DNA of 64,000 nt from Prauserella shujinwangii (GTDB lineage: Bacteria > Actinomycetota > Actinomycetes > Mycobacteriales > Pseudonocardiaceae), in the NCBI RefSeq assembly GCF_003001955.1, contig NZ_PVNH01000009.1:186001-250000 (forward strand). The letters run 5' to 3'. Under the pieces are notes generated by a model. It was not told the DNA's origin, did no database searches, and saw only the letters and a list, made by a program, of their open reading frames with translations. The position numbers and the translations under genes are program-made. This document shows, piece by piece, positions 1 through 8,218 of the stretch. Position 1 is the stretch's first letter, and every line of letters starts with the position of its first letter.

Positions 1-1032
1 TCCACCCAGGAGGCCCTGCGCGGGTACACGACGCTGCGGCTCGGCGGCCCGGCGCGCCGGTTCGTCGTGGCCGGGACCACAGCGGAGCTGGTCTCGGTCG
101 TCCGGGAGCTGGACGCGGCAGGCGAGCCGGTGCTGCTGCTCGGCGGCGGCTCCAACCTCGTGGTCGCCGACGCGGGCTTCCCGGGCACCGTGGTGCGGAT
201 CGCCACCACCGAGCGCGACGGCTGGGACGTGGCGGCGGGCCGGGACTGGGACGGCTTCGTGGCCGAGACCGTCGCGGCGGGCCACGGCGGGCTGGAGTGC
301 CTGTCCGGCATCCCCGGCTCGGTCGGGGCGACGCCGATCCAGAACGTCGGCGCGTACGGCTGCGAGATCAGCGAGGTGCTGCACTCGATCCGGCTCTACG
401 ACCGGCGTGCGGGCGAGGTGCGCACGCTGACGGCCGCCGAGCTCGGCTTCGGCTACCGCACCAGCGTGCTCAAGGGCACGGACACGGGCGTGGTGCTCAG
501 CGTGCGGTTCGCGCTGCACGACGACGGGCTGTCCGCGCCGATCCGGTACGCGGAGCTGGCGCGCACGCTGGGGGTCGAGATCGGTGCCCGGGTGCCCGTC
601 GCGGAGGCCAGGGAGGCCGTGCTGCGGCTGCGCCGGGGCAAGGGCATGGTGCTCGACGCCGCCGACCACGACACGTGGAGCGCGGGCTCGTTCTTCACCA
701 ACCCGGTGGTGCCCGACGGCGAGCTGGCGGACGTGCTCGCACGGATCGCCGACGTGGTGGGCGAGGACGTGCCGGTGCCGCGGTACCCGGCGCGGGACGG
801 GGTGAAGCTGTCGGCGGCGTGGCTCATCGAGCGGGCCGGGTTCGCGAAGGGGCATCAGGGCCCCGGCGGGCGGGTGTCGCTGTCGACGAAGCACACGCTG
901 GCGCTCACCAACCGCGGCTCGGCGACCACGGCCGACCTGCTGGCGCTGGCGAGGGAGGTCCGGGACGGCGTGCTCGCCCGGTTCGGCGTCCGCCTCGTCC
1001 CGGAACCCCTCCTCGTCAACTGCGCCCTCTAG
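1..1032 (+). CDS. murB: UDP-N-acetylenolpyruvoylglucosamine reductase (MurB), 5' end missing
   Basis: MurB reduces UDP-GlcNAc-enolpyruvate to UDP-MurNAc with NADPH and FAD in the cytoplasm, an early peptidoglycan step. The reading frame is open from base 1, with a TTLRLGGPA-type motif near the start, so the true start lies upstream and 343 codons remain. Visible family motifs are LGGGSNLVV (FAD pocket), SGIPGSVGATPIQNVGAYG, the catalytic serine in SAGSFFTNP, and PEPLLVN at the C-terminus with the catalytic glutamate. The GTG at 67 is internal and not the start. Downstream comes a repeat element, then a convergent SDR gene. The identification is very secure. Confidence 0.97.
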   Translation, partial: STQEALRGYTTLRLGGPARRFVVAGTTAELVSVVRELDAAGEPVLLLGGGSNLVVADAGFPGTVVRIATTERDGWDVAAGRDWDGFVAETVAAGHGGLECLSGIPGSVGATPIQNVGAYGCEISEVLHSIRLYDRRAGEVRTLTAAELGFGYRTSVLKGTDTGVVLSVRFALHDDGLSAPIRYAELARTLGVEIGARVPVAEAREAVLRLRRGKGMVLDAADHDTWSAGSFFTNPVVPDGELADVLARIADVVGEDVPVPRYPARDGVKLSAAWLIERAGFAKGHQGPGGRVSLSTKHTLALTNRGSATTADLLALAREVRDGVLARFGVRLVPEPLLVNCAL

Positions 1033-1050
1033 CCGCCCACCCACTCGCGG

Positions 1051-1141
1051 CGACTTCCCCAATGTGGCATTCGGTGCGCTGGCCGCACCCAATGTGGCAT
1101 TCGGTGCGTTGAACGCAACCAACGCCACATTGGGGAAGTCG
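1051..1141. repeat. 30-bp modular repeat bounded by 18-bp perfect inverted repeat
   Basis: The left arm CGACTTCCCCAATGTGGC (1051-1068) is perfectly complementary to the right arm at 1124-1141. Between them lie two units of about 30 bp that begin AATGTGGCATTCGGTGCG (1061 and 1091). The element sits in the gap between the convergent murB and SDR genes, where it could act as a bidirectional terminator. The same unit type recurs at 45870-46095. No transposase gene is near. Confidence 0.85.
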
Positions 1142-1154
1142 GGGCCGGGGGATG

Positions 1155-1886
1155 TCACTCGCGGTGGAACCGGCTTCCGTTGTACTGGGCGCGCGGCTTG
1201 AGCACGATCTGGTCCAGGTTGACGTGCGAGGGCCGCGTCGCGGCGAACGCGATCACCTCGGCGACGTCGTCCGCGGTCAGCGGCTGCAGCCCCTGGTACA
1301 CCTTCGCCGCCCGCTCGCTGTCGCCCCCGAACCGGTTCAGGGAGAAGTCCGTCTCCACCATCCCGGGCACGATCTCGGTGAGCCGCAGCGGGTCACCGAG
1401 GTGTTCCGAGCGCAGCGTCTGGTGCAGCGCCGCCTGCGCGTGCTTCGCCGAGGTGTAGCCGGAGCCGTTGTCGTAGACCTCGTGCCCGGCGATCGACGTC
1501 ACAGTGATCACGTGCCCGTCCCCGGACGCGAGCAGCGTGGGCAGCAACGCCTTGGTCACCCGCAGCGTGCCGAGCACGTTCGTCTCCCACATCCAGCGCC
1601 AGTTCGCCTCGTCGGCGTCCACCACGCGCTCCAGGCCACGCGCGCCACCGGCGTTGTTGACGAGCACGTGGCATTCTGGAATGTGCTCCGCGAACGAGGC
1701 AACGGAGTCCGCGTCCGTGACGTCCAGTGGGAGTGCGGTCCCGGAGAGCTCGTCGGCCAGCGCTTGCAGCCGGTCGTGCCTGCGCGCGCCGAGAACGACG
1801 TGGAAGCCGGCCTTGGCCAGGGCCCGGGCGGTGGCCGCGCCGATGCCGGCGCTGGCTCCGGTGATGACAGCGGTTCGGGTGCTCAT
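1155..1886 (-). CDS. short-chain dehydrogenase/reductase (SDR), Rv0484c-like
   Basis: This is a classical NAD(P)-dependent SDR of 243 aa with unknown substrate. The Rossmann signature TGASAGIG is at about residues 9-16, followed by the NNAGG motif and the catalytic YTSAK (YxxxK). The ATG at 1886 places the first beta strand at the N-terminus, as is usual; an in-frame extension to 1922 would add 12 non-conserved residues. The gene is divergent from the L,D-transpeptidase lipoprotein with a 71-bp gap. As I recall, M. tuberculosis has orthologues of both between murB and mshA but in the opposite order. The family is certain and the substrate cannot be inferred. Confidence 0.88.
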   Translation of the reverse strand: MSTRTAVITGASAGIGAATARALAKAGFHVVLGARRHDRLQALADELSGTALPLDVTDADSVASFAEHIPECHVLVNNAGGARGLERVVDADEANWRWMWETNVLGTLRVTKALLPTLLASGDGHVITVTSIAGHEVYDNGSGYTSAKHAQAALHQTLRSEHLGDPLRLTEIVPGMVETDFSLNRFGGDSERAAKVYQGLQPLTADDVAEVIAFAATRPSHVNLDQIVLKPRAQYNGSRFHRE

Positions 1887-1957
1887 GGCATGCATGCTGC
1901 CAGGTAATGTCGAGCTGCTCACGAGCGGTTTGGCGTGGGTGTACGGGAGGTTGAAGG

Positions 1958-3118
1958 GTGATCGAACGGCGTACGGTCTTCAGAGCCGCGCTGGGAGCCG
2001 GTTCCGCCGGGCTGCTCGCCGCGTGTTCCGGCGGCACCACGGCCGGTACCCCGCACGCTGATCCGGCGCAGCTCCCACCCGAGGCGACGATCAGCGTGGA
2101 CCCGGCCGTGGACGCGCAGGACGTCCCGGTCCTCCAGCCGGTCAAGGTCACGGCCAAGGACGGCGCGCTGACGGAGGTGGCGCTCACCAACGCCGACGGC
2201 GGCGCGGTGAAAGGCGAGTTCAACGCCGACCGCACCGAGTGGACGAGCACCGAGCCGCTCGGCTACGGCAGGACCTACACGTACTCGGCCAAGGCCAAGG
2301 GCGGCGACAACAAGGTCGCCGAGCTCACCGGCAGCTTCGGCACGGTGACGCCGGCCAGGGAGGTCAGGGCCACGCTGAACCCGATCGACGACGCGCAGGT
2401 GGGTGTCGCCATGCCGATCAGCGTCAAGTTCGCGGAGGCGATCAGCGACCGCGCCGCGGCTCAGCGGGCGCTGAAGGTCGAGACGACCCCCGAGGTCGAG
2501 GGCGCGTGGGCGTGGCTGTCCGACCGCCAGGTCGACTGGCGGCCCAAGGAGTACTGGCCCGCGGGCACCCAGGTGAACGTCACCGCGAAGCTGTACGGCG
2601 TGCACTACGGCGGCGGCGCCTACGGCAAGGCCGACGTCACCACGAGGTTCACGATCGGCCGCAACCAGGTCGTCAAGATCCACACTCCCGACCACCGCAT
2701 GCGCGTCTACCGCGACGGCACCGAGTTCGCCAACTACCCGTGCAGCAACGGCCGCGACGACGACCCGAACCTGAACACGCCCAACGGCACCGTGATCGTC
2801 ATGACCAAGGAGCCGACCTCGATCTTCGACAACGAGCGCTACGGCTACACCAACGTCAAGAAGAAGTGGTGCTGCCGGATCTCCAACCACGGTGAGTACA
2901 TCCACGAGAACGAGGAGAACCGCGCCAACATCGGCAAGAAGAACACCTCGCACGGGTGCGTGAACCTCTTCGAGGCCGATGCGAAGGCCTACTTCGACTC
3001 GGCGCTGATCGGCGATCCGGTGGAGGTCACCGGTTCGAAGGCGTCGTTCCCGACGACGTCCGACGTGATGGACTGGCTGCTGGACTGGGAGACCTGGAAG
3101 TCGAAGTCGGCGCTGTAG
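1958..3118 (+). CDS. L,D-transpeptidase lipoprotein (YkuD), LprQ/LdtMt5-like
   Basis: The enzyme forms 3-3 cross-links in peptidoglycan on the outer face of the membrane. A twin-arginine-like N-terminus (IERRTVFRAAL) leads to the lipobox LLAAC with Cys23. Two Ig-like segments follow (about 40-240), then the YkuD catalytic domain, with the active-site motif SHGCVN at residues 331-336 (Cys334). The 386-aa length and domain order match actinobacterial Ldt proteins. The GTG at 1958 is preceded by a strong GGGAGG site at 1945-1950. A long hairpin follows the stop codon. Its position near murB and mshA agrees with LdtMt5 (Rv0483). Confidence 0.93.
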   Translation: MIERRTVFRAALGAGSAGLLAACSGGTTAGTPHADPAQLPPEATISVDPAVDAQDVPVLQPVKVTAKDGALTEVALTNADGGAVKGEFNADRTEWTSTEPLGYGRTYTYSAKAKGGDNKVAELTGSFGTVTPAREVRATLNPIDDAQVGVAMPISVKFAEAISDRAAAQRALKVETTPEVEGAWAWLSDRQVDWRPKEYWPAGTQVNVTAKLYGVHYGGGAYGKADVTTRFTIGRNQVVKIHTPDHRMRVYRDGTEFANYPCSNGRDDDPNLNTPNGTVIVMTKEPTSIFDNERYGYTNVKKKWCCRISNHGEYIHENEENRANIGKKNTSHGCVNLFEADAKAYFDSALIGDPVEVTGSKASFPTTSDVMDWLLDWETWKSKSAL

Positions 3119-3120
3119 CC

Positions 3121-3168
3121 GCTCGTGAGTGGGAAACGTGGTTCTCACCACGTTCTTCACTCACGAGC
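3121..3168. terminator. 22-bp-arm hairpin between the transpeptidase and hydrolase genes
   Basis: The arms at 3121-3142 and 3147-3168 are complementary except for three internal mismatches and enclose a 4-nt loop (TCTC). The outer part of the arm is GCTCGTGAGTG. There is no T-tract. The hairpin begins 2 bp after the transpeptidase stop codon and could terminate transcription, but its length and precise symmetry resemble a dispersed palindromic element. Confidence 0.7.
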
Positions 3169-3192
3169 CCGGAGCGGGAGAGACGCGAGCGA

Positions 3193-4020
3193 GTGAGAAC
3201 GGAAGTGGTGGGCGCCGGCGGCGCCCGGATCGGCGTGCGCGTGGAAGGCAACGAGGCGGCGCCCGCCATCGTGTTCGTCCACGGCTGGGCCCAGTCGGCG
3301 AAGGCGTGGGACCGCCAGTTCGCCGACCCGGAGCTGCGCAGGCGGTTCCGGATGGTGGCGCTCGATCTGCGCGGGCACGGTGCCTCGGACGTGCCCGCGG
3401 GCGGTTACGACGACCCGGAGACGTGGGCGGGCGACCTCGCGGCCGTGCTCGGCCTCGCCGGTGAGCCCGCCGTGGTGGTCGGCTGGTCGTACGGCGGGCT
3501 GGTGATCGCCGACTACCTGCGCGTGCGTGGCACGGCGGGGCTGGCGGGGATCGTGCTGGTCGGCGCGATCACCGAGATCGGGCGGGGCCGTGCGGGCGGC
3601 CGCGTCGGCCCCGCGATGCGCGGCGCGTTGCCGGACGCGCTCTCCGCGGACCTCGACGTCGCCCTGCCCGCGCTGACCGGCCTGGCCAGGGGCATGGCCG
3701 CACGGGAGCTGCCCGGTCCGACGGCGCAGTCGCTGCTGGGCGCCAGCCTCGCGGTGCCGCCCTCGGTGCGGGGTGCCCTGTTCCGCCGGGAGGTCGACAG
3801 CGCCGAGGTGCTCGCCGCCGTGGACGTGCCCACGCTCGTGCTGCACGGCACGGAGGACGCGGTCGTCGACGTCACCGCGGGCGAGTACGCGGCCGGGAAG
3901 ATACCCGGGTGCGCGACGCGTTGGTGGGAGGGTGTAGGCCATTTGCCGTTCGTCGAGGCCGCATCCGAGTTCGACGCGACGTTGCTGCGGTTCGCCGGGG
4001 AGCGGGCTACCGGCGCGTGA
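3193..4020 (+). CDS. alpha/beta hydrolase
   Basis: This is a cytoplasmic alpha/beta-fold hydrolase of 275 aa. The oxyanion HGW motif is at about residues 30-32, the nucleophile elbow GWSYGG has Ser99, the acid is probably the Asp in HGTEDAVVD, and the histidine is in [10 protein letters not shown] chose the GTG at 3193 because it lies just before the first conserved strand; upstream in-frame codons run through the hairpin and the end of the transpeptidase gene. The gene ends 16 bp before mshA and may be co-transcribed with it. The substrate is unknown; esterase or haloperoxidase-like activity is possible. Confidence 0.82.
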   Translation: MRTEVVGAGGARIGVRVEGNEAAPAIVFVHGWAQSAKAWDRQFADPELRRRFRMVALDLRGHGASDVPAGGYDDPETWAGDLAAVLGLAGEPAVVVGWSYGGLVIADYLRVRGTAGLAGIVLVGAITEIGRGRAGGRVGPAMRGALPDALSADLDVALPALTGLARGMAARELPGPTAQSLLGASLAVPPSVRGALFRREVDSAEVLAAVDVPTLVLHGTEDAVVDVTAGEYAAGKIPGCATRWWEGVGHLPFVEAASEFDATLLRFAGERATGA

Positions 4021-4036
4021 GCAGAAAGGTGGTTCG

Positions 4037-5332
4037 GTGACGATCTCCTTGCACCGGCGGGCGAGGCAGCCGCGCCGGGTGGCGGTGATGTCGGTGCACA
4101 CCTCGCCCCTGGAGCAGCCGGGCAGGGGAGATGCCGGTGGGATGAACGTCTACATCACGCAGACGGCGGTGGAGATGGCCCGCCGTGGCGTGAGCGTGGA
4201 GGTGTTCACCCGCGCCACGTCGTCGGACCAGCCGCCGGTGGCCGAGCTGGCGCCGGGGGTGCTCGTGCGGCACCTCCCCGCGGGCCCGTTCGAGCCGCTG
4301 GGCAGGCACGAGCTGCCCGCCCAGCTGTGCGCGTTCACCTCGGGTGTGCTGCGCACCGAGGCGTTCCACGAGCCGGGCCACTACGACCTGATCCACTCGC
4401 ACTACTGGCTCTCCGGACAGGTCGGCTGGCTGGCCAGGGACCGGTGGGGCGTGCCGCTGGTGCACACCGCGCACACGCTGGCGAAGGTGAAGAACGCCGC
4501 GCTGGCCCACGGCGACACGCCGGAGCCGAGGACCCGCGTGATCGGCGAGGAACAGGTGGTCGCCGAGGCCGACCGGCTCGTCGCCAACACCGACGTGGAG
4601 GCGAGGGAGCTGGTGGACCTCTACGACGCCGACCCGGCCGCGGTGCAGACCGTCTCGCCGGGGGTGGATCTCGACCGGTTCGCACCCGGCTCCCGGGCGG
4701 CCGCGCGGGCCGCGCTGGGGTTGCCCGCCGACGCGGTCGTGCTCGCGTTCGTCGGCCGGATCCAGCCGTTGAAGGCGCCCGACGTCCTGCTGCGTGCGGC
4801 GGCGGAGCTGGTGCGCGAGCGGCCGGAGCTGCGGGAGCGGCTGGTGGTGCTGGTGGCGGGCGGACCTTCCGGTTCCGGTCTGGAACAGCCGGAGGCGCTG
4901 CGGGAGCTGGCCGGTTCGCTCGGCATCGCCGGATCGACACGGTTCCTGCCGCCACAGGCGGGGGAGGCGCTGGTGGACGTCTACCGGTCCGCCGACGTGG
5001 TGGCGGTGCCCAGCTACAACGAGTCATTCGGGCTGGTCGCACTGGAGGCGCAGGCGTGCGGCACGCCGGTGGTGGCCGCCGAGGTGGGTGGCCTGCCGGT
5101 GGCGGTGGCGCACGGCGAGTCGGGCCTGCTCGTGCCCTCGCACCGCGCCGGCGACTGGGCGGGCGCGCTGGCCCATGTGGCGTTGAACCCGGGACGGCGG
5201 GCGGAGCTGGCCGCGAGCGCGGTGCGGCACGCGGCGCGGTTCTCGTGGGAGCGCACCACGGACGCGCTGCTGGCGGCGTACGCGGAGGCGATGCGGGACT
5301 TCCGCGACACGGCACTGGAGGTGGCGGTGTGA
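4037..5332 (+). CDS. mshA: D-inositol-3-phosphate glycosyltransferase MshA
   Basis: MshA transfers GlcNAc from UDP-GlcNAc to 1L-myo-inositol-1-phosphate, the first step of mycothiol synthesis, in the cytoplasm. The 431-aa GT4 protein shows the N-terminal [20 protein letters not shown] donor/acceptor loop typical of MshA. It also has the IHSHYWLSG segment and the C-terminal EX7E region ([19 protein letters not shown]). The GTG at 4037 follows an AAAGGTGG site. The stop overlaps the YbjN start by 4 bp, so the two genes are probably translationally coupled. Confidence 0.96.
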   Translation: MTISLHRRARQPRRVAVMSVHTSPLEQPGRGDAGGMNVYITQTAVEMARRGVSVEVFTRATSSDQPPVAELAPGVLVRHLPAGPFEPLGRHELPAQLCAFTSGVLRTEAFHEPGHYDLIHSHYWLSGQVGWLARDRWGVPLVHTAHTLAKVKNAALAHGDTPEPRTRVIGEEQVVAEADRLVANTDVEARELVDLYDADPAAVQTVSPGVDLDRFAPGSRAAARAALGLPADAVVLAFVGRIQPLKAPDVLLRAAAELVRERPELRERLVVLVAGGPSGSGLEQPEALRELAGSLGIAGSTRFLPPQAGEALVDVYRSADVVAVPSYNESFGLVALEAQACGTPVVAAEVGGLPVAVAHGESGLLVPSHRAGDWAGALAHVALNPGRRAELAASAVRHAARFSWERTTDALLAAYAEAMRDFRDTALEVAV

Positions 5333-5850
5333 GCCTCGACGACGTGATCTCCTCGGCGCTGGATTCCGCGGAGCTGACCTACGACCGCAAGGGCGACGGT
5401 GTGTACTTCGTCACGTTGCCCGGCACGAAGAAGCTGCAGACGAACTGCTGGCTGGTGGCGCGGGAGCACTCGTTCGCGGTGGAGGCGTTCGTGTGCCGCC
5501 GTCCGGACGAGGCGCACGAGGACGTCTACCGGTTCCTGCTGCGCCGCAACGCGAAGCTCTACGGCGTGCACTACACGATCGACGACGCGGGGGACATCTA
5601 CCTGGTCGGCCGGTTCGGGCTGGACACGGTGACCGAGGCGGAGCTGGACAAGCTCCTCGGGCAGGTGCTCGAGGCGGCGGACGGGGACTTCAACACGCTG
5701 CTGGAGCTGGGCTTCGCGTCGTCGATCCGGCGGGAGTGGGAATGGCGGGTCTCGCGGGGCGAGTCGCTGGCCAACCTGCGGGCGTTCCGGCACCTGGTGG
5801 AGCCCGCCTCCCCGCACGAGCCAGGCTCCCTCACCACCGACGGAAACTAA
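5329..5850 (+). CDS. YbjN domain-containing protein (Rv0487-like)
   Basis: This 173-aa cytoplasmic protein is a YbjN-family (type III secretion chaperone-like fold) member with no established enzymatic role. It keeps the mixed alpha/beta pattern [17 protein letters not shown], the [10 protein letters not shown] segment and a repeated [13 protein letters not shown] motif. The GTG at 5329 overlaps the mshA stop (GTGA), which fixes the start. The mshA-YbjN pairing is conserved in mycobacteria. A long gene-free stretch with tandem repeats follows. Confidence 0.85.
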   Translation: MSLDDVISSALDSAELTYDRKGDGVYFVTLPGTKKLQTNCWLVAREHSFAVEAFVCRRPDEAHEDVYRFLLRRNAKLYGVHYTIDDAGDIYLVGRFGLDTVTEAELDKLLGQVLEAADGDFNTLLELGFASSIRREWEWRVSRGESLANLRAFRHLVEPASPHEPGSLTTDGN

Positions 5851-5911
5851 CCGGCCAACCGCGCCGGAGCCCGAACCACACTGACGAACCGGCGCTGGTC
5901 ACCCCCGGCCA

Positions 5912-6181
5912 GACCACCGGCGTACCGGGCCAGCCGGTGCTGGTTGCTCCTGGCCGGACCACCGGCGTACCGGGCCAGCCGGTGCTGGTTGCTCCTGGCC
6001 GGACCACCGGCGTACCGGGCCAGCCGGTGCTGGTTGCTCCTGGCCGGACCACCGGCGTACCGGGCCAGCCGGTGCTGGTTGCTCCTGGCCGGACCACCGG
6101 CGTACCGGGCCAGCCGGTGCTGGTTGCTCCTGGCCGGACCACCGGCGTACCGGGCCAGCCGGTGCTGGTCACCCCCGGCCA
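5912..6181. repeat. 45-bp tandem repeat, six contiguous copies
   Basis: Six head-to-tail units of exactly 45 bp start at 5912, 5957, 6002, 6047, 6092 and 6137. The first five are identical or nearly so. The last has the variant 3' end (TCACCCCCGGCCA) that also precedes unit 1. Because 45 is a multiple of three and the unit has no stops, several frames on both strands are open; one would read TTGVPGQPVLVAPGR repeatedly. None has a convincing ribosome binding site. Each unit contains the palindrome ACCGGGCCAGCCGGT. No spacers are present, so this is not CRISPR. Confidence 0.95.
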
Positions 6182-6711
6182 GACCACGCCGCCAAGGCGA
6201 GGAGCCCGCACCGTGGGGGTCTGGGGGCTCGGCCCCCAGAAACAATGGCGGAGCCCCGTGGTGCGCGCTTTCCGCGCACAGGGGGAGCGGAGGGCGGAGC
6301 GGAGCGGCTCGAGGGAGGGGGGAGTCGCGAACTCGAGCCGCCCCGCTGACGTTCCCGCCGCATGGACCCGGTGGCGAGGGGGATGCCAACGGGGCCGGCG
6401 GGTCGCAGCTCGGCAGGGGGGAGACGAGCTGCGCCTGTGCCCGCTTTCGGTCGGGGAGTGCGTGGTTGCCGGCCGAGCGGGTTGATAGCCAACTTGTCAG
6501 ACTCGGGTCAGTAATCACAAGGCTACTCATTACTCCTTTCGAGTGAACTTGCTGTCAATCGTTAACGCAATGCGACCTGGTTAACCCGGCCGAAATCTTG
6601 TTGGCAGAGTGCTTAGCGAACGAGTGATCTGCGTTACCTCCCCCGGGAAACTTTGAGTAGAGCCGCTGGCCGCGGGGTTCGTTCGCAACCGTCTCTGGCA
6701 GGCTGAACGGC
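6182..6711. other. gene-free region with hairpins upstream of gpmA
   Basis: No credible gene is visible. A GC-rich part holds two perfect hairpins: 6220-6240 (9-bp arms TCTGGGGGC, loop TCG) and 6261-6279 (7-bp arms GTGCGCG, 5-nt loop). From about 6490 to 6600 the composition becomes AT-richer and probably contains the gpmA promoter, but I cannot assign a -35/-10 pair confidently. Confidence 0.6.
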
Positions 6712-7461
6712 ATGGCCGAACTTGGGACCCTGGTGCTGCTGCGACACGGGCAGAGCACGTGGAACGCGGAAAACCTGTTCACGGGCTGGGTGGACGTCCC
6801 GCTGTCCGAGCTGGGCGAAGCCGAGGCGCGCCGCGGCGGCGAGCTGCTCGCCGAGACCGGGCTGCTGCCGGACGTGGTGCACACGTCGCTGCTGCGGCGG
6901 GCCATCTCGACGGCGAACATCGCGCTCGACGTCGCCGACCGGCACTGGATCGACGTGCGCCGTGACTGGCGGCTCAACGAGCGGCACTACGGCGCCCTCC
7001 AGGGCAAGAACAAGAAGCAGACGATGGAGGAGTTCGGCGAGGAGCAGTTCATGCTGTGGCGCCGCTCCTACGACACCCCGCCGCCGCCCATCGAGCCGGG
7101 CAGCGAGTTCAGCCAGGACGCCGACGCACGGTACGCCGGTCTCGGCGCGGAGATGCCCCGCACCGAATGCCTGAAGGACGTGGTGGCGCGGCTGCTGCCG
7201 TACTGGGACTCGGCGATCGTGCCGGACCTGCGGGCGGGCCGCACGGTGCTGGTCGCGGCGCACGGCAACTCGCTGCGCGCGCTGGTCAAGCACCTCGACG
7301 GCGTCTCCGACGAGGCGATCGCGGGACTGAACATCCCGACGGGCATCCCGCTGCGCTACGACCTGGACGCCGACCTGAGGCCGGTCAACCCGGGCGGTAC
7401 CTACCTCGACCCGGACGCGGCGAAGGAGGCGGCCGCGGCGGTGGCCAACCAGGGCCGCTGA
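6712..7461 (+). CDS. gpmA: 2,3-bisphosphoglycerate-dependent phosphoglycerate mutase
   Basis: The enzyme interconverts 3- and 2-phosphoglycerate in glycolysis. Its 249-aa length is standard for the cofactor-dependent form. [18 protein letters not shown] carries the phosphohistidine His12, and the second catalytic histidine is in [15 protein letters not shown]. The long family-specific insert ([14 protein letters not shown]) separates it from broad-specificity histidine phosphatases. The ATG at 6712 begins at the conserved N-terminus. Its place between mshA and senX3 matches gpm1 of M. tuberculosis. It is convergent with the LuxR-type gene, with a 16-bp gap. Confidence 0.96.
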   Translation: MAELGTLVLLRHGQSTWNAENLFTGWVDVPLSELGEAEARRGGELLAETGLLPDVVHTSLLRRAISTANIALDVADRHWIDVRRDWRLNERHYGALQGKNKKQTMEEFGEEQFMLWRRSYDTPPPPIEPGSEFSQDADARYAGLGAEMPRTECLKDVVARLLPYWDSAIVPDLRAGRTVLVAAHGNSLRALVKHLDGVSDEAIAGLNIPTGIPLRYDLDADLRPVNPGGTYLDPDAAKEAAAAVANQGR

Positions 7462-7477
7462 GCGCCGCCGCGCGCCG

Positions 7478-8122
7478 TCAGACCAGGCCGAGCTCCCTCG
7501 CCCGGATCCCGGCCTGGAACCGGGAGGTCGCGCCGAGGGCGGCCATCAGCTCCGCCACCCGGCGCCGGTACGTCCGCAGGCCCATGCCGAGTCTGCGGGC
7601 GGCCGTCTCGTCCTTGCACCCGGAGCCGAGCAGGTCGAGGATCCGCGGCGCGAGCAGCCGGATCTCGGCGAACCTCGATTCGTACACCGCGAGCTCGGTG
7701 GCGCCGCGCCAGGCCGCCTCGAACAGCGAGCACACGCCCTGCACCACCTCGGGCACGGTGACGACGCTGTAGCCCCGCACACCGGCCGCGAGGTCACCGG
7801 CGAGGATGGCCAGCCGCCGGTCGAGGATGATCGTCTCGTTGATCTCCTCGGCGGTGATCCGGATGTCCGCGCCCGCTTCCGCGACCTCCCGCAGGTGCCG
7901 CGCGGTCGCGGGGTCGAGCAGCACGCCGGGCCGGTAGATCTTGCGCACCCGCAGGGTCGCGGGGTGCCGCGCCGTGCCGGATCGTCGCCGCCGGGCGGCC
8001 GCCCACGTGTGGAGGTCGTTCGCCGCGCACGCGACCTCACCGGCCGTGGCGAACAGGTGCGCCGTCCGTTCGAACAGCTCCTCCTCGCCGCGCACCACCA
8101 CGGCGTCCCCGGTGTCTCGCAC
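7478..8122 (-). CDS. LuxR-type helix-turn-helix transcriptional regulator
   Basis: This 214-aa regulator has a C-terminal HTH resembling LuxR/TrmB-associated domains (DETAARRLGMGLRTYRRRVAE, about residues 165-185). Its N-terminal half contains RKIYRPGVLLDPATARHL and an ILDRRLAILAG segment typical of actinomycete orphan regulators with a PLD/TrmB-like sensor region. The GTG at 8122 was chosen because upstream codons run into the divergent promoter region. It faces the aldo/keto reductase gene across 96 bp, so it may control that gene or itself. The ligand is unknown. Confidence 0.78.
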   Translation of the reverse strand: MRDTGDAVVVRGEEELFERTAHLFATAGEVACAANDLHTWAAARRRRSGTARHPATLRVRKIYRPGVLLDPATARHLREVAEAGADIRITAEEINETIILDRRLAILAGDLAAGVRGYSVVTVPEVVQGVCSLFEAAWRGATELAVYESRFAEIRLLAPRILDLLGSGCKDETAARRLGMGLRTYRRRVAELMAALGATSRFQAGIRARELGLV

Positions 8123-8163
8123 CGGTCCAGTCTGGCCAGGCGGCGGCGCGCTCGGCAACGTGT

Positions 8164-8177
8164 GGCAGCAAGCTGCC
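8164..8177. promoter_or_regulatory. 14-bp palindrome in the divergent promoter gap
   Basis: GGCAGCAAGCTGCC, with 6-bp arms and a 2-bp centre, lies between the divergent regulator (start 8122) and aldo/keto reductase (start 8219). Position and symmetry suit an operator for the LuxR-type protein. The role is inferred from position only. Confidence 0.35.
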
Positions 8178-8218
8178 GTTCGTGGCGGTCCCCGGCCGGG
8201 CCGGGCGAGGCTGGTGCC

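Noticed and set aside
5912-6181. Tandem 45-bp array as a CRISPR array or a collagen-like gene
   Set aside because: Units are contiguous without unique spacers and no cas genes are near. Open frames follow from a stop-free 45-bp unit, and none has a start with a ribosome binding site.
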